A stretch of 64,000 nt of DNA, taken from Branchiostoma floridae. Taxonomy: Eukaryota; Chordata; Leptocardii; Amphioxiformes; Branchiostomatidae. The notes beneath the pieces are model-generated. The model made no database searches, was not told where the DNA came from, and saw nothing but the letters and a program-made list of their open reading frames with translations. The position numbers were made by a program, and so were the translations under genes. Shown here piece by piece: positions 43,447 through 55,500 of the stretch. Location: assembly GCF_000003815.2 (NCBI RefSeq), contig NC_049979.1, positions 25,829,978 through 25,893,977 of the forward strand, written 5' to 3'. Position 1 is the first letter of the stretch. Each line of letters starts with the position of its first letter.

Positions 43447-43537
43447 ATGTCCAGCAGCAGTAAAAAGAAGCGGAGCAGCAGCTTGACCAGCCTGACTAGA
43501 ACGCTGTCAGGCCGGAGGAAGAAAGGCGCTAGCCGAG
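43447..43537 (+). CDS. SYNE: Nesprin-like exon 1b (alternative first coding exon)
   Basis: ATG 43447 gives 30 codons plus one base: MSSSSKKKRSSSLTSLTRTL, then SGRRKKGASR, with donor CGAG|gtaagg (phase 1). Strongly basic and Ser-rich, similar in character to exon 1a though not in sequence. Spliced to 50936, the split codon is Gly. Confidence 0.75.
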
Positions 43538-46500
43538 GTAAGGAAAGTTGCTGTTCTCCGTTTTAGCCCGAAGGAAGACGCTACGGGTCATTTTTCACCC
43601 ACCACAGTCATGCCTGATTAGACCATCACAAAATCACAATGCAGGGACCCTGCCATTTTCCCTTCTTGATGCAAGATTCGGGTGTCAGCAATGACAAACC
43701 AACTACGTGTTTGTGCAAGAACAATTTGTCCTTGTTTGTGATCCTTTTCATTTTGACAAATTTCCTGTGAATGGGAGATCTTGCATGACATGCCTTGTTG
43801 AGAACAACATTGTTTGTAATCCTCTGGTGTGCGGTGAATTACAAAGTCAATCTTGAAGTCAAGTAGCGCTATAAAACCTGTCCATGAGACCAAGGACATT
43901 GTAAACGACAGTTGGAATGCCAGTTGTAGACAGTGACTCACACCCAATGTTTCAGTTTGCAGCACACTGTAACAAATTTCATGGATGAGTGCTGATTCAA
44001 CAACACTCCTCTATAACAGGAACACAGTGAAGGTCAAGTATCCCACCTTCCTGTAATGTCTGATTCTAAGAAACTTGTTCCACAAGCAAGATTTCGACAC
44101 CTATACAGTGTAAGTGAAGGCTTGGTAATTGTCTACACCCCTCCCCTCCTTGCGTCGTTTTGCAGAAACACATACTAGAACAGGTTCCGCCCATCAGACA
44201 GGTATTCGATGTTGTCTGGCTTTTTAATACCTTCTTATTTGTATGCATATTAGTGTTTCTAGCTATTTCTATGCAGATTGTCTAATAAAGTGCGGGTGTG
44301 TGTTGGGAAGATCAGAAACAATGAAAGGTGTAGACAATAAGTGGCTTCCCATTGTAGTCAGGTTTGTGCAGGTAGAACCAAGGTCGGATTTCATGTGGAA
44401 GAGTTTGTTTACAATCCTGTGAAATTGTAGCAATAAGGAAGGCACTCATAACACGCAAATACGAGAGCAAAAATTCATTTGACTTGTCTAAGAGCAGTGG
44501 CTTCAATAGTCCCACCCTTTCAGTCATGTTTAGAGGTGTGAGGCTTGAAAGCGTCTTTTAAACAAATTTCAGTTACATTGCCTGGGGCAAGACTTGCTAT
44601 TAGAATGACCCCCACTGAATGTTTGTACTTTTCCACCTTTTCCTTCTTTCTAAGCCACCAAAGTAACCATTTTTGTTATGCATGACATACCATTGCCCTT
44701 CCTAATCTAATGTACAAGACATTTTAGACCTTGTAATGCTTGAAGTAAGGTGAGTACTACGGCAAGTCACCCGTAAACAAACGTTGGGGGATCGGGTCCC
44801 GGATTGGGGAGGGGCTAACAGTCGTTCATGAAGCCAGGAAAACAGGCTTACCGGGTTCCTGAATTGTGTTTGGAAATGCGTTTCTCTCTAAACTTGTCTG
44901 TGTGAGTCATGTTGTAAGTGTGAAATAGCTAACGTGTAGACAACATTGGGAAAATACCTCATGCAATGTCTGGACAATTTGTGTGGAAAAAGCTGACTGA
45001 AAAGATAATTCTAGCACGTATTCTATCTCCCCCCCAGCTGTTGTTTTACACCACCACACCCTCTAGAAATGTCTGTTGTGTGCGTGCGGCCTAAATTATT
45101 CATCGCCGCTGTAGGCTCACACAATAGTAACGAGACAGGTCATCTCTGAAAAATATGACGTCTCTATTTTGGTAATCTCCTGTATAAAATCATGGTGTGA
45201 AATTTATGTAACCTATGGGGGTGGTGTCAGTTACTTTCCAAGCATTAACAGTATTAATGGTGGTACTACAGTATGTAAATCAATTGGCATCAAGTCGTTT
45301 TCAAAACCTTAAAAGCTAAGATCTCAAACTGAAAGGAAATCCAACTTACTCTGACCATTTACAGCAAAACATATCATACACTATGCAAGCAAAGCTTTTA
45401 CAGCAAATAAACTACATTATTTTATAATCATTTTTTTTTTTGGAATTGGTATGAGATATTACCTCCCGAAAGGCTTACTTTCACCCATGCATGTTCTTGT
45501 TATGATCATTTCGAAGGAGATCTTTAATATGGTAAATTGACCTCTTGCTCTAGTTTATGGACAAAACCATATGATTGTTCAGCACTAATCAAAAACCACC
45601 TGTCGAAGCTTAGATGTTGTCTGTTAAAACAAAACAAAAGAAAAAAGGCTGTCCAGTGTGAATACGTTACCTGTAATGCCCATGTTCCCTGGGGAATGCA
45701 ATCTTGTCACATGGCTCATTGTGTCTGTGGGTAGTGATGTCCGAAATTCTTGAGAAGATCAGTTTCAAGGTCAGCAAAATAGTGTGGAAGTATGAGGGGT
45801 GATCAATAAGTTCTCAGCCTCACCCAGAAATAATAAGCACAACTCAGATTTCGAAGCATATATAGATATCTAGTATAAAATCTTATATGAATGTGTAACA
45901 AAATTCAAATTATTGTGATCATTACTTTGTGGGCAACACCTAGTAACGTTAATTAAGGGAGAAGGTAAAAAAAACGTGGCAATTAAGCTGCAACCAGAGG
46001 TGTGCGGGTCAACTTGTGCTGCTGGAAGTCAGACACCCACGTCTTTCTGCTTGAAATAAGAAGAAATCATTATCAAACATTTTGACAATGTCTTTGTTAA
46101 TGACAAAGAATTTACGGCATGGGGAGCTCGACCCACACATGTCTGATCACAATTCACCCTTACTTTTCTTGCATCTTACCTTCTAATTGTCAAAAAGCTT
46201 GGAAAGAGATACTGCAGCAATGATTTGAAATTTGCAAGATTTTGATAAAAGGCTTCATACTATGAAGTTGTGCCTATAGAAATTTGAGTTGTGCTTATTA
46301 TTTCTAGGTGAGGCCGAGAACTTACCCTTCGTAAGTGTATGGGGCAGTTAATGTCACAGAACTCAATGCTTTCCATGTTGAAGTGTTATCCTTTCAGTGC
46401 CAAATTTGTACAAGGTTAGGCAGCAGTGGAAGAGTCCATATCTTATATGATTGGGGGAACACTTACAGTGTCACACTTTTCTCACATAACAAGAACATTG

Positions 46501-49500
46501 AAGATTATAGCCGGTGGGAAATTCTATTTCTTATAAATATAAACTTAGCTAAGTGAACCACTTTCTGTGGATTTGGGTAGATTTTTTACCGAATACATGA
46601 TAACCTTTCTTTCATAACTAATTTTCTATACATGGGCAGTGAGCTTATTATTTTTGATACTCATCTTTAACGACTGTTGCTTAAGCGTAAGATTAGTTCG
46701 TGAATAGTTTCATCGGGTTGGTAAGTCACTGAATGAAGAGAGTCTGACTCTTTTTACACAACCATTGGTCGTATTGAGGTCACCTGAGTGGCGCCGAATG
46801 GCAGCTCGCTCCAGACTCTTGCGATTTAGCCCCACCTATTGTAAGCTCCTCGCAATTCAGCCCCTGGCTGCAAAGAGTGAGTAGTCGGCCCACCCAATAA
46901 CAAAAAACCATTGCTTTATTTCCACCAACATTTTTTGTCAGAATCGCCCTGAGGTGGAGAAGTTGACAGATGGTCACTGAGATGTCAGTGGAAATAAAGC
47001 AATGGTTGCATAAAAAGAGTCTCTTCATTAATTAATTGATTGATTGATTGCCAGTGTGTTTCTGTGACGTTTTCGTGAAGAATATATTTTTGGAGCGAGA
47101 ACTATGTATCTTCACTGATGATCTGATAGTGGTCCCAAATATTCAAATAAGTTAAGACATCATTTTCAGAAAGAAGTTGGATGAAAGTGTTTGCAGGGTT
47201 TGATTATATAGGATAAGAGGACCTTTGACACCTGTTTATGCGGAACGGCTCACCCAGCCCTGTAATTGTTCAGTCATTTGCAATGTAATTACTACAGTTA
47301 ACTACTGTTTCAGCGACCATGCCTGGTCACCAGACAACATTTCAGACTGTACACCATACAGCAATGTTTTAGCTCAAAGTACCCAATACAGCAAGGGGTA
47401 TTCATTTCTAAATAATTCCTAAAAAATGGAAAATCAAAATTCTTAGAGAAAGATTTTGTATATAATAGCGCACAAATAGTGCATGTCATACAGTTTGTGT
47501 ATCTCATTGGTGATGATATTTGATTCATCATATTCAATAGTTTTACTTACAAACTTAAACTCAAAAGCTACAGCAAAAGACAGCCTGTATTTAGAAATAT
47601 TCAAATCAATACATTTCTCCAGGAGGTAAAAAAAAATTCCATATATGCATACTTATAAACTTTAAGGTTAATGATAGTGTATAATTATGTATACATGTAA
47701 AACTTGTAGATCTTACAAAATAGACAGAAATGTTATATTAAAATGCTGGCTACAGTTAGTAACATGCTATTAAATGTAGTAACTTCCCAGTTGTATTAGC
47801 TCTTGCTAAAGCTGATCACTTAAGCTTAGGCTTTGAGCCACGAGTGAATGAAAGTAGAGTTATGAATCTAACTGTACAAACATCCTTCTTTGGATATTCT
47901 AACACTATCATAATATAATCATATCCTTTACCAATGGTGGTGTGACAAAGGTGTGGTATTTTATTGTCATGGTCACAAAAGGCTATTCTGACTAATGAGC
48001 TGTATTTGGGGTACCTGAAACTATTGGATTAACATGACTTCCCTATGGGGAGCCTCATTGAAAACAAGGCTGAATTGAAGCTTAAATAATACATAACTCG
48101 TGCTCTTAGTATAAATGAGATAGTGCATTTGAGGATACTACTTTGAATGGACATACACATGTATGTCATCGACATAACTTGGGGCCTTTTACACAATGGT
48201 GAAAGGTTCAATTTATGAAGGCTTCAACGAAAAATAAACGGACTTATCTCATTGACGTCTTGAAGATATCTAAACAGTCACACATTATATGTAGTAACAA
48301 GCTCTTTTCTTTTTTGTTTTGCATACTAGTGAACAAATAAACGTTCTCGCAATAAGGCAGACAAAAATAAGCCAAGGGTATGAAGGATTGAAAACTGCAT
48401 TGTATATGAAAGCCCTCGTGCTTCGTGAATTTGACATTCTTTGTAGAGGGTGGAGTAGTGGATAAATATGGCTTGACAGAGGTGTGGCGTTTCAATGTCA
48501 CATTCACAAAAGGCTTCATGGAGCAATGTCAGCAGGGCTAGCCCTTTGTAATAGCCACGGGCTAGTTGGGCAGCCCTGGTTGTGCATGCTGAACAGTCAA
48601 ACCAATAAATAAAGAAATAAATGTCAGAGATTACTCTATGTAATTGTCCTCGTAGTTGTATCAGAAAAAAATAAAACGAAGACGCAAATAAATCGGCTTG
48701 TGTAGCAGGGAAACATTTAATGAAGATAATACTAATTTGCATTGCTTTATATAGAAATGCAAATCAACAGAAAAAAAAAAGTACAGTCAAACCTGTATTA
48801 GCGGCCACCTTTGCATAGCAGCCACCTGGCTATAGTGGCCACTTTCTGTCGGTCCCTTGGATTCGTAATGATTAAGAAATAGGCTTAGCAGCCACCTGTC
48901 CAACGCGGCCACGGCCACAAGATTTCCGGTCCCGTTGATACAGAAACACTGCCTGTTGCAACCATACTGCAGCCTTATGTCACCCTGCATCGACTTTGAA
49001 GTTGTAGTTTGCGAGGATTTGGAGTTCCTGACAGGGTCATTTTGGCGGTAGCAGAAAGGTATGCATGCCTTGAGCATTAAAGTGCAAGACTTAGTCTTTG
49101 TCGGTGAATTTACGGATCGAGATAATGTTACTTGGTGAGAAAGATTAGTGGGAACTGAAATCATGTGTTGCTTGCTCATGGTCAATTGATCAACATTTTC
49201 TCTATAGTGGCCATATTTCTCCAGTCCCTTGAGTGGCCGCGACTGTATCTAACTAAACAAAACCATGTCTAAAACCAGTAGTCAACAAACTTCTAAATCT
49301 TCAATGTTTCCTCCAAATACGATTCCCAACATAACCTGGAAGAGAATCATTATTGTGGCTTATCTGTTAGCATACCATAAACTAACAACTCTGTACCTAT
49401 ATGATCCAGTTCAACTGGATCATATAGGTACAGAGTTGTTAGTTTATGGTGTTTATCTTATTATAGGTTGTACATGCCAGTTTACAGTAGGTTGTAAAAT

Positions 49501-52500
49501 TGAGGGTGTGAATTTCACATGATACCGAAATTGAAAAGTAATTGCATTATTTTGAAAGGTGGTCAGGGGAGTTCACTTCAGAAACTGTATTTATTGTTAC
49601 GTTGCCTTAAAAAATAATCTAATACCTTTTAGTTTAAGGAAAGTTGTAATTGTTTATGATGAAACTATGTGGTGAAAAGGTTTCCCCTAAAATCAGAGAA
49701 CCACTTGAAATATGTTTACCAACAGTAGCTGTTGTCGTAAATAAGGCAGACTAACAAGCATACTAAAGGTGCACTCTCACTGCACTTGTGTCACACTTGC
49801 GTCACTGTGGGGTTTGAAAGATACTCAACAAATTTCAACGATAACAAATTTTCTTACTTTTGTGTATTTTGTCGTCTTCGAAGTCATACACATATACACA
49901 TAGAAGTATTACGTATTATGCATTATCTAAATTATGAAAAATCAGAGAAAATAACAAAACAGTGACGCAGTGAATGAACAACGTAGTGACACAAGTGCAG
50001 TGAGACTGCACCTTTAGATGCTTGTTACTGCCTGTTTAATCTAGGTGATTTTTGTTTTGATTTAATGAAATCAAAATCAGATAGCCTGGGACTCTACAGT
50101 ATTAAGGCCACTATAACTACAACACTGGGTGTGAAGCATGACCATTTAGATTGTACCACTTGAAAGGCCGGTTTGGCGGGATACCGCTTAAGTCTAGACT
50201 GTGCTTAAATTAAAAACGGTGCTTTTGCCAACTGTCATGCTTGGTTGAAACTACCACAGGGTCTGTTTACTACCATGACATAAAGAAAAAGGTACACGCC
50301 CACCTGTCTGGCTTCAGGCCTGTGCATTATGTTTTTCTGTAAGCAACACATTTGATGTCAACATCTACGAACCTCCAAGAGTTTTGAACAACATTACATT
50401 ATGTTGTGATGATATCAAAAGTTATTGGTGCAAAATAGTATCTTTGCATTGTTAGGGACCAGTCACTAGTCTTGTTTATCTCGCTTTTATTAACGTAAGT
50501 TTGTAACTGAGTTTGTATTGTCTACCGGTAAATGGCCTTATTGCATACACCACATTTGCACTCGGGAAGACGCAAATTTGGACAGCTTTAATTGATTCAC
50601 TCACTGGGGAGGAACCCTATCCTTTTCTATAAGTGGTGTGCACTTACTCACACACAGGACCTCTGTTTCATGTCCGATCTGAGGTATATCACTAATCGAA
50701 GCTTAAAGCTCTCATATTTCACCTGAATGAAGCGAGGAAAATTGTGTTAAGTGTCTAAGGGCACAACGTTGGAGCATATCAGCGGACTCAAACCCAGGGC
50801 CTCTTTGCTCTGAGACAAACACCCTACTGTTATGTTTAAGGATGCTACATATATACATTGTATAAGTAAGAGCTGTCCTTCTTGTTCGAGAATCAAAAAA
50901 TACATGTTTAACACCATCTTTCCCTCTGCCCATAGGCTCCTCTGTGGAGAGAATGGACGTGTCCGGAGTGGCTCGAGACCTCTTGATGACCGTTGACCTA
51001 AAAGATGACCAAATGGTGCAGACCAAGTGTTTCACCAACTGGGCAAACTCATACCTGGCCAAGGTAAAGACGTGTTTCAAACACATAGTATAACATCTTG
51101 TCAATCTGATATATAGTTAACAGTTGCTAACTATCCTATCCTGTCAATTAAATGCAATCAAGTCTTGTCTTGATAGTAATGGCTCAGCATCCATAAAACC
51201 ATTGCCATATTGTGACCTGTTGAGACATTATGACAAAGCTATTGTTGTGAACAATATCAATGCAAAAGTTAGCAACATGTTTTGAAACATTTTACATTTT
51301 AGGAGATAAATAACTTTCCTATCTTAGCAAAAAGGCTATTATAATAAGATTCTAGCTAAATTCCAGATATACTTGAATGACGCCCTTATCTGCATAGTTT
51401 AATCAACTTAGAATTGCCAAAAGTATCAAATTCCAATCATTAACCACTATGGAATGATAGCATTTTCACATTTATAATGTAAGTGTTGTCCTCATTTGCA
51501 TAATCAATATCTGTCAATGTTCCTCTCTTTCTTAGTTACAATGTATGTCCCATGGTCGAGAATCCTGGCACGAGAAAACATAGCAATCCACTACGAGGCC
51601 CATCAAATTTTGTTTTGTTTGAACCTTTATTTATTCATTATAAGTTCAAATTGGCATGTAGGCCACTTTTCATTGAGGTCACGAGGAAGGTAAGGGTCAG
51701 ATAAAATATAACAGAGATACAGATTACATGGAGTCCTAATAAATGTATCAACATAATATCATTACACATGGTACAAAACAATAGTAGAGCAATAGCTCAG
51801 CGTTCATAGTCCATGTCCGTTCATTAATTTTGACCTTCGTCTTTCTGACATCTGGTCACCAAATATCATGAAGGTCCATCCACAGTTGTACATGTACAAA
51901 ATGTTAGAAAGTGACCTTGCCCAAGGGGTCACCTTGTTGGCACAACTGTAAACTGTAACATTTAATGAGGATGGCTGCAGTAAATTCAGGCCCCATGGTA
52001 CTACATGTAGCCTAAGGATGTTTTTGTACAAAGCAGATAATGCTTTCTCTTAAACTGTCTAATTCATCATTCAACATTTAATTCTTTGCAGTAAATGCTG
52101 GTGTTGAACTTTTGAAAACACGGCTCAGCAGTTACAGTTATTGAAATTAGGATAGGTTGCACGCCATCTCAATGGAAGATGGCAGATGAGAATTCCCATC
52201 TCAAGTTTATATAAAACCTGTCTCAGTGTTGGTTTTTTCCTAAAGTTTGAGATTGCTGGACATTGCTTTTAAGTGTGCTACGAGAGAAACTGTCCAATAT
52301 CTATGCTATTTGTTACTTTATCATATATCAATAAAACTTCATTGTCATTGTCAATAAAGTAGTATACTTTTTGTTACTTTTATTTTAATTCCTAAAATTA
52401 CAAATGTATTGTCAATCTATTGAAAAATAACACCCCCTTCAGGAGTTTAGTGCTTTGTTTACAAATAGTTGTTTCCTGTTGTTACAGCGCAACCCTCCTG

Positions 52501-55500
52501 TCACAATCTTCAACCTGTTTGAGGAGATGAAGGATGGAATCAACCTGCTGTATCTGCTGGAGGTGCTGTCTGGGGAAGAACTGGTATGTTCTTAGACAAT
52601 AATTTCTACCCATTATTGAACTAGTTGAACTGCACTATCCAACACAAAAATTGGACTCACCCAAATTTTTGACTGAACAGCTCCAGTCTTTGTCAAGGAA
52701 TGAACAATCAATGCGCTGCTGTCGTGATGTCGCGTTATGCAGATAGAACACGTAACTCAGTAAGCAGTGGATCATAGGTTGCAGGAAGTCTGTCAGAAGT
52801 TAACAATGCATAATATTGTTCAGATCTAACTTTTTTACTTAACCTGCATAACTTTCTTTTTGAGATACAGGTATTTTGTATAATGTTGAATAAAAATTTT
52901 GTGTAAATGCCATTTTTCAAGTTTCGGGAACGCTTTCAAGTTCGACTTTTGACGCCCCTTTAAAAAGGAACCCAACAGATTCTAAGATGTTTTATTTAAA
53001 GTCATAAGTAAGATGCTTCCGTAGTTTTGGCTTTAACATTTAACATCTTTAAGCAATGACATTCAGCAGAGTAAAGATATGGTACATTGTATTTTACAAA
53101 AAATCTCTGTCCTCATGTATCTTATTGCTGTTGCAAACTTGTTTGATCCTGCTGACCAGAAGCTCAATTCTCACTAAGTCTCTGGTGCATCATGTGAATG
53201 TGTACTGTTGAGGTCATAGATTCTATTGTTCATAAACAATACAAGGTCAAACATACAGTAGCTGTATAAGGTGAAAGCTTTCATCATGATCATGCCATCG
53301 ATCAGTTAGTCACACAGCTTCAGTGTCAGTATCCCCTGAGGACAGGATGACTGCATCATGAATGATTATGGTCACAGTTATCTTATATGGTTACATCATA
53401 CAGAATTAGCATCACCATCTTGATACCTCAAATGCAAAATGTTTCCAGTCCTTAGAGTAGTTAGTGTAGCAAAACACAATGTACATCTGTAAGATGCAAA
53501 TGTACATCATGTGAAGATGGATAATTTTCTCAAATATTATTGTTATGATCACTTCTATCCAGTGCTTGGTATAAACTCCCTTGGCGTAAACTTGGTATAA
53601 ACTGCTATACATCATTGATTAAAATATTTTTGATCATAGTAATATTACCTTACACCATATTGAAATATAAGCACAGTTGGTAGAAAGAGCAATGAAATAA
53701 AAAATCAGATTGTCATGACAGCTTTTAGTTTATGTTCAAATAAATCCAGACAGACTTGATTATATTTTCTTTTCATTTCTTAACGAATTTTGATGTAATA
53801 TCATTATATTTAATAAGAAGGATTGACAAAACATAGATGATTGTAAAACTTGATTAGTAACTTTTTATTGCCACCAAATTGCTAGTTACACCTTTGCTTC
53901 CTATAATTGCATCTTATTTGTTTTGCATTCTTTGTGGGATATTTTAGGGGGGGTCAAGTGACAGGTTAAGATAAGTCTGTCAATCTTACATTATGATATG
54001 ATACTGTCTCTTAGGTGCCAGACAAAGACACAGGGACAGGTGTCCAGGTAATTTTCACAAACTAATGCCGCAACACGTATGCAACCAGGAATCTCACAAG
54101 CCTTTTCTTCTTTCCCCATTACTTCTAAAAGTCTTGCTTTGTTTCATGTGTCTTTTTAGTTATATGATGGCCACTCAATATTGGTAGTTTATACTGTACA
54201 GTCAAATCAACCTGTATATAGTGGCCACCCAAGGCAGTGTTTCTGTATCTACGGGACCGGAAATTGTGTGGCCATGGCCCCGTAAGACAGGTGGCCGCTA
54301 TATAGACTATTTCTTAATGCTTAGGTCAATGGGAAAAATTCAAGGGACTGACAAAAAGTGGCCAATGTCCAGGTGGTTGCTAATGCAAAGGTGGCCGCTA
54401 ATATAGGCTTGACTGTACCTGTGTTTACTAAGCTGATATATAAGCTGAAGGAACCAAAGGGAGGCTGTTGTTGCAGAAGTTGTGCATGGGCCAAAGTCGC
54501 TAAATGGCGGTGGCTTCACAAAAGGTTTAGAGAATGCATTTCATGCTGCTTCTGAAAAGAATCATAATATTATTTTTAATTTATACATTTTGTAGTATGC
54601 AAGCCGCCATTTGCACCTTTCCCATGCTATTTCGGCACTGCCTAACTGTTCGTTCATCGTAGTACAATCATGTAATCCATGACTGACCCAGCGTACTGTT
54701 GTTCCTGTCCGCACCACAGGCTGTCAGAAAGGGCCGTGACATGACGCTGTCTGACAAGGTCACCAATGCCAAGGCATCGCTGGCTTACCTGGAGGACAAT
54801 GGGGTAAGTCTGTTGGGATTAACAACTGTCTGACCTCTGACCTCTCTGACCTTGTACTGGGGCGTTGCCCAACGGTTTGTGTTTACTAACATGATTGAGG
54901 TACAGTATTTTGGACATGTACATCCCCCTTTACTTAGTTTTTCTTACCAACAATTAAAGATTGTTTTGCAAAATATGGCTGTGATTTATGCTAGTTCACC
55001 TTTATCCAAGGGTGACCTATATTCGTTGTTCTTAAAAACAGGCTCTTTGGAGCTGTCAAGTCGTTTACAAATGTGGACTGTGGTATCAAATGTTTTCAAA
55101 ATATTGCAGTCATTTTCAAAATATTGCATGGTCTGCAAGTTGATATCGCTATAAATACCGTTTTTAAAGATAATGGAATCCAATATTGGTTATCCCACTA
55201 ATAAAGGTGAACTAGTGTTAGATGTCACTTAATTACTGATTTGATGTATTTACATGACAGTATGTATATACATGTATAAAAAATCTTAAAAGATGCAAAG
55301 CTACTCATTTTTGTGTCCATCCAATTCATATTTGATTGACACAAAACGTGCATTTTTGCATTTATCAGTTTGTAAGAAATCATTGTGTGAATTACTCATC
55401 TGTATTTTATTACATAGAACAGTTTATTATTACAAACATATATATGGTAGAGGTTTTATACATCTGACGAACCACTAGGTAATATCCTCTTAACTTCCAA

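Noticed and set aside
48326-48742. 138-codon minus-strand ORF with hydrophobic stretches
   Set aside because: The hydrophobicity follows from AT-rich DNA; no signal-peptide logic, splice sites or homologous motif were seen.
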